This document shows positions 35,631 to 50,400 of a DNA stretch of 64,000 nt, in pieces. This DNA comes from Sarcophilus harrisii. Lineage: Eukaryota; Chordata; Mammalia; Dasyuromorphia; Dasyuridae. The first letter of the stretch is position 1; the number at the start of each line of letters is the position of its first letter. Location of the stretch: assembly GCF_902635505.1 (NCBI RefSeq), contig NC_045428.1, forward strand, positions 214,452,301-214,516,300, read 5' to 3'. The position numbers were made by a program, and so were the translations under genes. The notes under the pieces were generated by a model. The model was not told the origin of the DNA, ran no database searches, and worked only from the letters and a program-made list of their open reading frames with translations.

Positions 35631-38260
35631 TTAGAATGTGGGATACCAAGAGGGAGAATATAATAATTTTGGAGAATCAGTCCAGATAGATTTGTAATGA
35701 ATAGGTAAAGGTAGACTGAGGGAAGTAAGCTATCAAAAGATTGAATATAATTCCTTCTTTTTGTGGATGTCTTCATTGTATGTACTGTGGAACTCAGGAT
35801 GCCCTCTTCATAGCATACAAAAGCAGGACCATCTATGTCCTGGGGATTGGTAGCCAGGCAGGAGGAAAGAAGCTGGCATTTTCTGTATACAATATTGCTT
35901 AGAGATGGGTGAGAATCAATAATGCAGTTAAAAGGAATTCAAGCAATCATCCTTTTCAACTTTTTGCACTTAAAAATAAAGACACTAGTTAGAAATGATT
36001 TGTTCAATGTCTTATTGTTAGTTCGTGATTCCTACTCAGGTACTTAATCGTTTAATTTTTAAATTCTTAATTCTTTTCACTATACCATATATATCTCTCC
36101 AGTGGTCTACCAGTGTACACAAAAGCATTTCATGAAATAGGTGAGGGAAAAGAAGGGTCTCTTGCACAATTTTGTTTCAGGGGTTTGTAATTTATGGGGG
36201 CAGTCAATACAAAGAATTCTTGATTAAAAACAAAACAAAACAAAACAAACAAAAACCACCTAATGTTTAACAGGTCTCCCTTAAGTATATTGTGCCATTC
36301 TGCCCTCTAGTGATAAAATTAAAGTTTGTTAAAACTTCTGTCTAGTTCTATAAATTACGTGACACTATAGCAAGCAGGGAATGTTTTCAGAATATATGTT
36401 ACACGAATAAAATATTTTATATCTTCACTCTATGTGATAATATACTAATAATAATGAAATTACAGGTTTGTTTTTTAGTGAAGAGGAGATAATATAAGAT
36501 AACAGGGGAGAAAGATTGTAAAATTCAAAATGGTGTTAATAGGGGAAAGGACTGTTGTTTAAAATAGTGTAACAACTTGTTGCAATGGGGAAATATACTG
36601 ATTTATTTGAGAATAGTATGGAAACATTTTTGTACATATGCATAAAAATCATTCAATCATTATCTGGAAGGCAATACAGAGAAATCAGCTTTTCCTCCTT
36701 CTCATTTTACAGATGAGAAAGCTATTGCTCTCAAAGTATCATTATAATCTGAGAGCTAAAAAAGAATCTCAGGTATCATCTAGCCTAACCTCTTAATTTT
36801 AGAAATGAAAAAGAAAAGCCCTGGAAGACTTAGTGACTTTTTCAAAATTACACAGGCAATAAGCATTACAGGCAATAGATGAACCCAGATCTTCTAACTG
36901 AAGAATTGTTGCTCATTTTACTATATTTACTCTCCTTCCCACATTGTTTTGCCCAAAGTAAGTCAGCCATTTGATAATAGCAGAGGTGAGATTAAATACC
37001 AGACCCAGATCTATTAATTTTCTACTAAATGATATTACTGCTAAAGCAATTAATATTAAATTCAAGTACTTTGTCCTAGTGCTGGTTCTTCCACTTAATG
37101 ATTGTATGTTCTTGAAGAAATTACTTTGCCTGTCTAGACTCTAGTTTCTTCATCTTTTAAATAAAGAGGTTCTAATTCAAACACTCTATGATTATATAAT
37201 CCAGTTAAATTGAAGAAGAAAAAGAGAAAACATTCAGGACAAACTAAAGTTGCTTTTGACAGCTTAAAAAAATAGAAGAAATGGTTTAGTCTATACTCTT
37301 TATTCTTTCTATTCTCAGTAGATATAAATAACTCTTTCATGCTTTCACTTGGCAGAAAGAAAATCCCTTTGCCCATGGTAAAATATGTTCATAAATTTAA
37401 AATTGTCCCACAAATGGATATTTATGTAAAGTACCTTTTGACATGACATCTCAGTTTGTTAGCAACACCACTATTTCCTAACATTGCTTGGGAATGGCTA
37501 TATTTTTCTAAGACCAATTTTGCATTGCATTTATTGGAGATCTTTTGGGGGAAAATAGCACTCAGTCATTTGGAAGATGACTTGGAGTGGTGTTGATTTT
37601 CTGTGATTCCTTTAAATATTTTGTAGTAATAGTGTTTGTGCCTTGCTCATTGATTGACTCTTTCTTCATTGCTTTTACTCTTATTTATCTTCTTAAAACT
37701 TTCTACAATACTCCATCAATGAGTAGTCTGCATAGGAGACACATACATACCCTAGAAATTCTTAGACCTTTTGAATGCATCACATTTTTAAGAAAGCAAA
37801 ATAAAAAAATCTAATAATTATTCACACACACCCTAGAAATTCTTATACCTTCTGAATTCATCACATTTTTAAGAAAGCAAAATAAAAAGTCTAATAACTA
37901 TTCACTGGTGGGATCCAAAAATATCAATGAGTGAACAGAAAGTCATATTATCATGAGATCATTGATTTTAATTTAGAAGGTTCCTGGCAGTTTAATGTGT
38001 TGATTTTATAGATGTAGAAACTGAGGCTCAGAGAGGTTGAGATACATGACCAACACCATATTTGTAGTTAATGGCAGTCAAGAAAGGGGAACTCAGTCTC
38101 TTAACTCATATTGGACACTTTGTCCATTATATCATGTTGTTCCTGAATTTTGAAGCTATTGATTAAACCATCACTTTACTGGAAGACTAATCATTAATCA
38201 TTAGCATTTAGAAAGAAACTGTTTTTAATGGTAAGCATGTTATTTTATGTTTAGTTATAA
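35631..38260. other. 3' flank of the arylsulfatase gene; MIR pieces and a short tandem repeat
   Basis: No second gene seen. Eroded MIR cores lie at about 36730-36935 ('cctcttaattttagaaatga', 'caaaattacacaggcaataa') and 37990-38140 ('gatgtagaaactgaggctca'). A possible polyadenylation signal ATTAAA for the arylsulfatase lies on the minus strand at 38224-38229, only ~32 bp beyond the stop; the downstream sequence is not clearly GU-rich, so the true 3' end may be further away. Confidence 0.5.
37751..37905. repeat. 81-bp tandem duplication
   Basis: Units 37751-37831 and 37832-37905 both begin CCTAGAAATTCTTA and contain CATCACATTTTTAAGAAAGC; only a few differences. Confidence 0.95.
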
Positions 38261-38622
38261 TTACATAGTATAATTTCCAACTTCCTTATCACAGAGACAG
38301 AATGGGAAAATACCACAGCATGGCCTCAGCCATAGTAAATCCGTGTTATACAAAGTAAGCTGTTCTGGGACACTTGTGAGTGTCTTTTGATGGTTCTTTA
38401 ATGCCTTTTTTGCTGTCTCTATTACTGTATTATAGAAAGGCTCAGTGTCTTGGGAAAGGGGCTTAGATTCAGAAGGATCTTTTGAGAGGTCAAACAACAA
38501 AGGTGGATCATGAAGTGTAACATTTTCTCCTACACATTGACAAAATAATTTATCAAAGCAACCTATTGCTCCTTTGGGCTGGAAAACTGGAGTCACATAA
38601 TGGATCTTCCAAACAGCATCAC
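38261..38622 (-). CDS. ARSF: ARSF-like last coding exon with stop codon
   Basis: Acceptor CCTGATCTCTAG at 38623. 362 bp to TAA at 38261-38263. Encodes [20 protein letters not shown], a Cys-rich part (CFDKLFCQC), [20 protein letters not shown] and the tail [20 protein letters not shown] plus YTM. The paired cysteines fit the disulfides of this clade. The C-terminus closely resembles ARSF. NVT and NYT are possible glycosylation sites. Confidence 0.96.
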
Positions 38623-41600
38623 CTAGAGATCAGGGGGAGCAAAAACCATATATATTCTGTTAGAGAAACCACATCTTATATAACCTACTCCATTTTTCTA
38701 GGTATGACACTGGTATTCCTTTGTCTATGCTACAACAATTTTTTTCACATACCTCCTTTCCAAAAATTGATAAAATGATCATTTCCTTGTTTCTAGAAAA
38801 TTATATTATCATTTCCTTCTTTGTGGAAATAATACTTTGATGCAAAGCTGTAACTTTTTTGTTCTCTTCATTTGCTTTCAAAATAGCATTTTTTTTTATC
38901 CATTCATCAAAATAAATATTATTTAAAATTATTTCCAATTTCTTGGACACCTTTCAGGAAGGTGTAAAGTTTAGGAAAGGATTTTCAAAAGTTTTCATGC
39001 ATATTTTTGTTGTATTGTATCAGATAATATTGTAGAATGTTCAAACTTAACAAGACTTTAAAGGTCAACCAATCCAATCACCTTCTTTTTCTGAAGTGAA
39101 AAATAAATAAATAAATATGTAATGTATAGGTATATAAATGTGTACGTGTGTTGTCTTTGGACAAGTTGTGTGTGTATGTGTGTGTGCGTGTATGTGTGTG
39201 TGCATGTGTGTGTGTGCATGTGTGTGTGTGTGTATGTGTGTACATAAAACTAGCCCTCAAAATAAAAATAACATATTCAAGGTCACATATGACTACATAT
39301 GTAGGACTACAATTCTGATACCACTTTAGCCCATTTTCCACTGCATGCATATTTTATACTCACTGTTCTTTGGTTTCCACCGCATGGCATGTAAAAATGG
39401 CCCACAGTAGTGGTACATGAATTCATGCTCTGAGTGTTGAGTTTCTCCCTTCAATAAGGGCATTAAATCTTGTCCATCAATCACTCTGAGATAATAAAAA
39501 GAACTGGTTTTATAATCTTTAAAATATCAAAATGCTACAAAGAAAGCAATTCCATTGTTCAAGAAAATTACAAACTATTGGAGAAGTCAAAACATAGACA
39601 TAAAAACACAAATTATAGAAACCTACAAATATATATGTGATTTTTAAAGACTAATACTCAGTAGTAGCTACTGTGGCAAAGTTAAACCATGGATTAATAA
39701 TCATATTATTCAATTTTTAAGCAAGATCTTCTGCCTTAATTAACTTAGTAGGTGTTAATAAACCCCAATGTGTTTGAGTTCCCATAAAATCATCAAATTT
39801 CAGAATTTATTTTACAAGCAAAACTTTTATATATTCCTATGCCTGTGATTCAAACAGCACAGAATTTTAAATTACAAGTGATTTTTTTGTTCAATTAATT
39901 TTGTATAGTGCCCACTTCTTGATGCTTCCCATGGTATCAATCTTGTTAGTGTGACCTTCCAGATAATTATATCTGCCTTGATGATGTCATCACACCTGCA
40001 TAGCCTGTACATAGCTTCCTTCCAAACTGTACTTTCCCAGGTATTTTGGCCTGCTCAATCTGCACTCAGTTTGCAGCAATTTGTGTCATTCTGACCTGGC
40101 ACAAACCCCCCACTTCATTTTGCTGATTGGCTTTTTTTTCTTAAAAATTTTAGTCCCATTCCAAATTCTCTCTTTCTTCACTTCTGCCTCACCCATTAAA
40201 AAGACATTAAAACCAAAAAATTTTAGTCCCATTCCAAATTCTCTCTCTTTCTTCATTTCTGCCTCACCCATTAAAAAACCAATAAAGATTTATTTTCTAC
40301 AAAGATGCTTATGATTGATGAAGGCTATTTGTAATTAATATTTTACAATGTCTGAAGGCTAAATTTGGAACCAGGATTTACATTTTTTTCTGAAACCTTA
40401 AGTATTCCAAGTAAAATTCTGCTTTTCTTTTATGTTTCAGTCTTAGTAGGAATAATGTATAAGGAAACACAAACAAATCTAATTTTAAAAATTTCTTCAA
40501 GTAAAATAGGATCAAAAACAACTCATGGCTGTGAAATTGCTCTCTCTGTCAACCAAAGATACTGTTCTAAATAATGGGTGTTACAAATATCCCATTATCC
40601 CATATATTCCCTTATATTCATCTTTGAAAGTTTTATCAACACATTTATAATTTGTGTATCTGAGGAATCAGTATGTTTCAGAGGAAAGAGTATTGTCTTT
40701 AGAAGTAAGATGATGGGTTCAAGTCTTAAAATTCATGACACCAGCTCTAATCTTTCTATGAAGTCCTATTTTTAGGCAACTATGTTTGATTATTCCTTCA
40801 ACATTCTGAATAATAGCACATACATTATGTGTATTATGTGGTTTTATAACCTTTAAAATATTTTTTAAAATATTGAACTTAGAACAATGTATCTACTTAG
40901 TGGATTAGAGAATTATACAATTATTTTTATTAAATATACCACCATAAGTAGTAATTATTTTATTAAGCCAATTATAATTTAACTTAATAAAATAAATACA
41001 TATTGAATGAATGAAGATCCTATTAACAAAAATATAACCCATTTAATTTTTTCCTTTGTATTCAGAAAGGTACTAGCAATACAATTTCCTAGATTGAGTA
41101 AAAAACAAATTAAAAAACCATAACTCTACTTTCACCTGGATTCTATGTAAAAGTCAGGGATATATGCAAATGTTAATAGATCAGCTTTTTTATTTGGACT
41201 TGCAAGGATTATAAAATAGTTTCTACTATGACTTAAAGCACCAGCTTCAGTGAACATGAATAATCAATTGTTAGTGCTTGTGATCATTAAAATCACCCTT
41301 TTTCTTATTTTATGATGGCTTTGTATCTTGAACACTGAAAATTGTAAGAAAAAAATTATCTACCCATATAAAAGAAGTTAGTCTTACCTTCTATGTTCAC
41401 CTGTCTTATTCTTTCTCATCTTCATAATAATTCACAAAAATATGATTATTGAATCAAGGTTCATTTATGCAAAGCTGCCTTACATTGGTGGAAAGTAATA
41501 TATCTTGCTTGACTATATAATCAAAAGATATAATCATATATAAAGGGAAAATAAGAAGATATTTGAAAAGGAGAATTCTTTGCAAAGAGAACTGAACTTC

Positions 41601-42690
41601 TAAATTTTTTATTTCCCATTAAAAGAAAGTAAAAATGATGAATATTTGTTTTTTTTTAAATAGTATTTTCTTACCTATCCTGAGGTAAAGGTGCTCCTAC
41701 TAGTGCAGCTAGAGTTGGGTAAATATCCATCAAACTTGTAGGTTCCTTGATAACTTTTCCAGCTGGCAACACTCCTGGCCACCTAATAATACCTGGGACT
41801 CGAATTCCACCTTCCCAACCTGCCATTCCTTTTCCACCTATATGTTAAGAAAAACATATCACCAAATTCATCTAAAATATTCTTAGCAGTGAGAATGCTT
41901 ATAAAGCAGCATCAAATTTATAAAGATGTATTAAGTGTTAAATATTAAGACTTTTAGAGCATTCAATATACATACATATATACATGTATGTATAGGTAAA
42001 TACATGCTTGGTATAAGCTTGTGTGTGCATGTATGTGCTGAATGTGTGTGTATCCAAATATCAGTCAGTTAATAAGCATTTATTAACTACTTACTATGTC
42101 TGACACAGGACTAAGTGTTGGGAATACAAAATAAGACAACAGTCCCTGCTTATATTCTAACTGAGGAGGTTATATAAATTATTTTGTACAAGCAAACTAT
42201 ACACAGATAGATGGGAACTAATGTAAGAGGAAAGTTACTAGCAGTGAGGGAAGACCAGAAAAGACTTCTCGAGGAAGTTGAAATTAAATTGAGTCTTGAA
42301 GGAAGCTAAGGAAGCCATTTGGTAAAGGTAAGGAAGGAAAACATTCCAGGCATTGGTCAAGTGAAAAGGAATGGACTACAGAAAGAATAGTGTTGCAAAA
42401 TCATAGAGTATTTGGAAGTAAGTCAAATATAAGGTGACTGGAAAGGTAGGGAAAAGATAAATTGTAAAGGTATTTAGAAACCAGAAATATTTCATGTTTG
42501 GTCTTAGAGGTTATAGGGAGTTTATTTGAGAGAAGTGGGTGTGTCATGGTCAGATCTGAATTCCAGAAGAAAATTCATTCTCTTTCATAAATGGAAATAT
42601 ATAAAACCATAGGTTACCCAGTTCTGGTATTAAGAAAACATGAGCTTTGAGTTTTTTTTGTTAGTAGAGAAGTTTGTTAGAAAACTAACA

Positions 42691-42733
<43 letters not shown>

Positions 42734-45132
42734 TGTGCTCAATAAATGGAAACAGTAGACACTACTTGGGTACAATAACAAAAGTAACATTCAAATTAAT
42801 ATTTTTAGGCATTCATCTTTATGACCAGAGGCATCCATTTGTAAGTCAGATTTAGTTATATTATGGCATAACTGACAAGCATTGTGCTGTGCAAATCTGA
42901 GTCCATTAAAGGAAGAAAAGCTTTCATAGAATGATTCAACATTAAAGAACAGGAATCTCATTCTACTGAAATCTAGTCTTTTTTAATCACCATGACAATC
43001 ACATTAAAATTATTATCTCAACAATTATCACATGTTTATGTATCTGGTCCTAATCTTTCTCCTGTCTCCCAATCCCACATTTTCAGTTGGTGATTTAATG
43101 TTTAGCACTGAATCTTCCAGAAGCATCTCAAACTTAACACATCCAATACATAACTACATGTATTTCATTTTTCAATATTTCCCTCCAAAACCCATCCCTC
43201 TTCTGAACTTCTTTAATCATTGAGAGCACCACCATCTTCCCAGGTACGCTGGTTTGAAGTCTTAGATTCATCCTTGATTCCCAATATTCAATTGCTCCAT
43301 ATATGTTAATTCTTGCCTACAAAATTTTTCTTACCTGTTCCTCTCTAATCACATAGGTGACACCTAAGTTCTAGCTTACATCACTAGGCTATTACAACAG
43401 CCTCTTATTTATTCTCCTTTGCCTCAAATTCTCTCCATTCTAATTCATATTCCTTAGTGCCACCAATTTAATTTCATAAAATGGAGATCTGCCCAGTAAA
43501 CTCCAGGAGATCCATGTTGCTTCAAGGATCAAATAGATATTTCTCATTTTTACATTTTATGCTTTTCATAGCATAACCTCTTCCTACTTTTTAGTCTTCT
43601 TATATATTATGAACCTCCCTTAACTTTGTAATTCAACTATCAGGGACTCTTTGCCGTTTTATATGCACAACTCCATTTCTTATTTGCATGCCTTCACACT
43701 GGCTATTCCCTACATGTAGAAAACATTCCCACTTCACTTTAACCTCTTGAAAACCCAGGTTTTTTTCAAGCCTCAGATCAAGTTCCACCTTCTGCATTAA
43801 GCTTTATCCTTATCTTCCTTTTTATTAGTATCCTCTCTCCTGTAATTGCTTGGTATTCATCTCTGATGTATTTAGCACATACTTATATTTAGCACAGTTC
43901 ATATGCTGTTTCTCCCATTAGAATGTAAGTTTCTTGAGGAGAGATAGTTTTTCATTTGTGTTTTCCTATTCCCAGTGCTTAGCACAGTTTTCAGCATATC
44001 ATAATCTCATAATACATGTTTATTGATTGATTAAATTTGATTCAATAATCCCTTTCATTCAATTTAATGACATGTATAGTTTGATGCTGGATGCTAAAGG
44101 AGGTACAAAGGTGAATAAGACTTGGTCCTTAACTTCAAGGAACTTAAAATATCCCTCCTTCCTTGAAACTTTCAAGCTATTCTGACTTCTCCATGTAGCT
44201 AATTTTCTATTATAACTGTGTACATGTTTCATTCTTGTTCACTCTACATTCGACTAAAAAAATGCTTGAGAGCAAAGAATGTGTCTTTCCCCCCACTCAA
44301 AACTTGACAGAGTGCCTTCATCACTTTTAATAAATCTTTGTTTAACAAAATTGACTTGTAGGGGGATGACAAATACTCAAATCACTATAATGCAAGGAAC
44401 AATTATAATAAAATTAATAAATTAGCATAAAATTTTAGAGCATTTCGAAAATGGATAATATCCTATAGGGAACAATAAAGACTTGATAAAGGAAGTAGCA
44501 TTTGAGTTAGGCTTTAAGAATTAAATAAGACTTTGAGAGTAAAGATGAAGGGATGAAAAGGACCTCAAGGACTATTCAAACAATTGATAATCCAATAGAG
44601 CTCAAATATAACCTAGGGAAGCTAGACAGGATGGAGGTAGACAAGGTTAGACTGGAGCCAGAACACAGAGAGGCTTAGATGCTAAAAAATAAATTTGGAT
44701 TTTTAATTGTCAATTAATTAAAGATCTTTCTGCTAAGTATTCATACGATCAGAGTTGTTACTATTCTTACAAGGTGCTAAGTCAGTGGAATTGAGGAGAC
44801 ACTGGTTAAATCTAGTTTAGCATTGATTTAATCCTACAACAAATAATGGTTTCCTAGTGAAATAATGATTGGTGTGTACTCAGTGTGGAACATATAAGGA
44901 GGAACTGTCAGGGCCAAAAAGGACAAGCCTACTAGAAGCTCTCAGAGGAGGAGACAGATTCATTCCATCTTCCACCTTTGTGCTTTCTGGAGGCTGAAGC
45001 TGGCAGAGGCAAAGGAACTAGCATCAGGAACTCTCAGAACCAAGGAGAGAGATAGGCCTCTAAGAAAGCTAACCAGCAATTGTTAATGCTGTAAAGTTAC
45101 CCATGTATATATCCTGTAAATAAAAGGCTATT

Positions 45133-45164
<32 letters not shown>

Positions 45165-47280
45165 AAAAAAGAAAGCTAACCAGACCCAAGGAAGGAGACA
45201 AGACTTGGAAAGAGACAATAAAGGATTTAGACTTTAACTCCTGGCTGCATTTGGGGTGATTACACTGAACTGAAACTAAGGCTGCCTCCAGAAGCCTCCC
45301 AAGAAACCTGCTCCCAGATACACTTTAGAGAAGAACATGATTAGGAAAATTAAATTTTGATTACTGCAACCAAAAGATTGCAAAAGGAATAGAGCAGAAA
45401 TGGGGAGATTGACTAGGTATTGTAATAGGGCCATGAAAGAAAAAAAAAAAAAGGTACCACTGGCAATAGTGAGAATGGAAAAGAATCATTATCCCTGAGG
45501 GTATTTGAGTAGGATTATCCCTGCAAGAACCCAAGTATAACCAAGTGAAAAATCATATCCCCACAAGCTTTAGTCCCTTAAAAGACAGCATGCTCATGGC
45601 AACTATTATTAACTGAATCTCTGACTTTACAACTACTAAGATTTTTTTTTTCTTTTTTAAGTGAGTTGCTTTAGACTCCACAAACTCAGTAGATCTCAGG
45701 ACCTTTAATGGATTTTGCCATTTTGATATATTAGCTTAAATTAAGTAGGTAATAGTGTAATTAAGGAGTGATAAACTAGGAATTTGCAGCCCACTATTGA
45801 AATTCTGGCTCAAGGCTTAGCCCAAATTGCCCCTTAACAAAAAGACTTGTTATATTATTATTACTGTTGTTATTGTCATTCAATATCATACATATAATTA
45901 TACTAATAAATAACATTTAATTTTTACAAAGTACTTTACAAATAACTCTGGGAAGAAGGTACTATTGTTATAACATTGTTATATCCAGAAAAACTGAGTA
46001 TAATCCTTCAGGAGAAAAGGTGGATATTAATGAAATAGAAGATTTTTAAGCATTAGTGATGAAAAGACCAGATCTGAATGGAAAATCTGATTTTCAAAAA
46101 CAGGATTCAGGAGAACCATAAAGAGGTAAACAGGAATGGGATTTCATAAGGAACTTTATAAGGCTTGTTTGGTTACATTCCTACATGAGAGGATCATACT
46201 TGTAATTAATAGAACTTTCTCATTTTTATGGCAGTTAGAAAGAGTATATATAGACAGAGGGCACAGGTGTGAGTTGAATAGGAAAGAAGAATATCTAAAA
46301 AGATAAAATTAAGGAATGAGAAAGCAATGTACTGGAAGAAAGGGAAAGAAAAACATGAAATGGTATAAATTATCTGCCATAAAAATAGGCAAGAAAGTGG
46401 AGGGGAAGAGGAGGAAACAGGGAATGAGTGAACCATACTCTCATCAGAGTTGGTTCAAAGAGGCAATAATGTATATACTTAAAATGGATATAGAAATCTT
46501 ACTCTGCAGGAAAATAGGAGGGGAATGGGACGCAGAGAGGGTGATAAAAGAGAGGGCATATTGTGGGAGGAAGTGGTCAGGAGCAAAACACTTTTGAGGA
46601 GGAACAGAGTGAAAGGAGAGAGAATAGAATAAATGGGGGAGGGGAAATTCAGTTCACAATAGTAATCATAAAAATAATTTTGAAGCAGCTTTCTTTGACA
46701 AGGCCTCTTTTTTCAAACACAGAAGAAACTGTCAAATTTATAAAAAATAAGAACCATGCCCCAATTGATAAATGATCAAAAGATATAATCTATGCCCAAA
46801 GGGATATAAATTTATGCATATTCTTTGACTTAATAATACCACTACTAGACATGAATATGAAAAGCAATTTTTTTAAAAGAGAAAGGATTTGTATGTCTAT
46901 ATGTATATGTACAAAAATATTTATAACAGCTCTCTTCTCCAGGAATAAATTGGAAATTTAGTGGAAGCATATCAATTGGAGAATAGCTGAGTAAATTGTG
47001 GAATGTGATTATGATGGAATGTTATTGTTTTATGGGAAATGATGAGCAGGATGCTCTCAGGAAAAAAAAAAAAACCTGAAAAGTCCTCCATGAACTCAAA
47101 GTGAAATGTACTGAATAATAGCAATGTTCTGGTATGATCAGTTGTAAATGACTTTGCTATTCTCAGCAATACAACGATCCATGACTACTCTGAAGGACTT
47201 ACAATGAAAAATCCTATCCATTCTCAGAGAAGGAACTGATTGTGTTTGAATACAGATTGAAACTTGCTGTCCTTCCCTTC

Positions 47281-47339
<59 letters not shown>

Positions 47340-47351
47340 GCTCTCACTCTG

Positions 47352-47405
<54 letters not shown>

Positions 47406-50400
47406 CTTCCCTCCTTCCCTCCCTCCTTTTATTTTTGTTAAAGTTTTTTTGTTGTTGTTATTGTTAGGATGGGAGATCTATGGTTTCTTTCACAAAATGA
47501 CTTTTATGGAAATGTTCTGATAACTTTATATGTGGTTTCTTTATGGGGGCTAGGAATGAGGATAAGGGAAGAAATCTGGAACTCAAAAATTTAAAAAAAA
47601 ATGTAAAAATATGTTTTAAATGTAATTGGGGAAATAGTACATAAATAAATAAAAATGAGAAAAAATTGAAATGTATGTTATAGGTAGTTTTTGTTCATGA
47701 ATATGCATAAATTGAAATATCTATTAGTGTAAATAATTTACAGGATAAATTTGTTTGATTTCAGGTGCACAGCTCTAAGTATTCCCTAAAGGTCCCAAAT
47801 TTTACTACTAAATAATATCTCAAAAGGAGATAGGGAAAGAAGGGTGGATGATTGTTCTATTTCCAAGCCATTAACATCAGGATTTTGCCTTAAAAGACAA
47901 CAAAATAATAACAATATGCTTTCCAGTGTACTTGATTATAGGAGTTAAAGCCAAATTAAACACTTTCTCTCTCTTACTTAATGTTTCCTTTCCAGGAATG
48001 TGATTTTTCTATTATCACTAGAAACTAGGTCAAGGATTATACCTAATCATTACAAGCATCTGCAGACATCATCCCTACTAATTCCTTTCACTGTTCTTCC
48101 TCTTTTCCTATTGTCTGGTCCTCTGCTTCTTATCTTCCTCCATATTCTTTACCCTCAGTATTTCCTAAAGTACAAAAATGAAATGTCTAAACTAGAAAAA
48201 TCTCTTTTATAAACAAATGTGTGATTGTCCTTTATACATTCTGAAAGCACATTAGAAAAACTTTGTAACAAACCTCTCTAGAATTGTTTTGTTCTATTTT
48301 GTTTTTCCATAGCAACATCAAGTAATTTCAGTCACCTTGTTTTAATATCTGCTTATGTTGTTGACCAAACAGAACAGAACATCAAAAAACTTAATCCGAA
48401 AACAATGTTGATTCTTCAGTGTTCTTACCTTTATATATTCCATTGAAGCCCCCTGTATGAATCTTTCCCTTCATGATCTCCAGATGTCCTCCATGGTCTG
48501 AGGTGAAGTAGACAATTGTGTTGTTTCGCAATCCATTTGCATCAATGGCATCAAGAATTTTGCCTTTAAAAAGAAAAAAATATATACAAACATAAATGAT
48601 TGCATCCATAAATTATAAAAATTTATGATGACCTAATTTTGTTTTGTAAATCTATAAAAAGAATTAAGTATACCAGTATCTTCCCTCTTTTAATTATTTT
48701 CTATACATCTTATGTATTGTTCACTTTGTATAGATTTCTTTGCATGTTAGAATTGTAAGCTCCTTAAGGGAAGAATTGTATTTTCTTGTATCCCCAGCAC
48801 TAAGCACAGTGGTGATACACAGTAAATGCTTAATAAATGTTTATTGTTTATCACATAAATGACAAACCTTTCTACAAAGGAAAATTATTTAAAGTCATCT
48901 CTATTATAAAGTGACAAAAAATGAAACTACTTTTGAACCTGTAAAGTCATATTTTATTGAAACTGCTATAAGGCTAATATATATACATATATATGAATTA
49001 TCCAATCTGATATGAGATAAAAATGATGTTATGCAGAACACACAAGATATTCTACAAAATATCATTGCTATATTACTAAGTGAAGATCTAACATTTACAA
49101 ACTCCCTCAGCTTGCTAAACTGATGCAACTAATCCATGTGTTTAGCTGACCAGATTTAGTTATAAAATGTTCCCAATTATTCCACAATCTCTCTAATGCA
49201 ATTCATTTATATGTTAACACAATTTTCCTGAAGTAGCTACCCAGGGTCCTTCATTTGGAGTAATAGCATCAACTAAGCAAGCTGTATCAGCTCCATTATA
49301 CTCAGATTAGTAATTTTCTTTCAAAGTATAAATTCCACTTTATAGTGGGGGTTGTTATTGTCTTAGTTTAGGGAACTCCTTGGAAGGAAATCCCTCCTGC
49401 CAATATGCCAGCTTATGTGTTTTGCAATTTATAGACTGAGTGTTACCCGAGACATTGAATATCTGAGACATTAAATAACTTGCCCAAAATCACAGAGCCT
49501 GAATGTGTCATAGACAAGACTTTCACCCAGGTCTTCTTGATTCTGAATTTAACTCTCTATTCCCTTACCCCCTTCCTTCCAATGCTGTTTGCCAGCAAAT
49601 CCATAAATAGATGAAAGATAATTATGCATATATTTTAAACCAATATTTTAAACAGCATACCAATTATAGAGAGATAGATGAAATTAAATTCTCTATACAA
49701 AATAGATGATCTTAGTCACTGTTCTATTTTATTAAAAAGCTAGTGGGTTTCTAATATATAGGAATGAGGAACAGAAAAAAATCAATTTTGATAAGTAAGA
49801 CTATAAGGAAACATTGAGAACAAATGGTACTCCCAAGTTCTGGTCCTGTTCCAAAAAAGGACACCCTCTGCAACTTAAGGCAATAAAATCATATGAAAAG
49901 ATATAGAGATGAAAAGCAAGAGCTTTACTAATGAAGACTCTTTTCCATAATTATTGTTGTTTGGGTAAATTTTCACTTTCCGGCCCACTAATTAAGAGTT
50001 TTCATTATATAACTTATCTACTCTCATGCTAATTGATAGTTAATCGATTAACTAATCGACTTAATCGATAGTAAGTCAGTGTCTATGGAGAACAATTATA
50101 TGTCTTCTCTTTCCCTCCACTGATACAACCCAGAAATCAGGGCAGTTATATAAGATGAAAAGTGTCTCTTGCTCTTAGGGATTCCCTAAAGCCACAACTA
50201 ATACTCCCAAGTTCTCAGAAACTTGTTCAGTGTCTCCCTAAAGTGAACAAGATGGGAAGAAAGAGAGAGGAGGAAAATGTTGAGAAGAAAGAAACAAGAA
50301 GGAAGGGAGGTCTTTTCAAGGCAACAGAGTGCAAAGAGGAAGATGACTGACTGCTAAAGGGAAACTACCTAATTATGTCTTAGGTATCTACATGTTGTGT

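Noticed and set aside
46206-46597. Open frames on both strands in the purine-rich part
   Set aside because: Low-complexity, repeat-derived; no similarity to a known protein.
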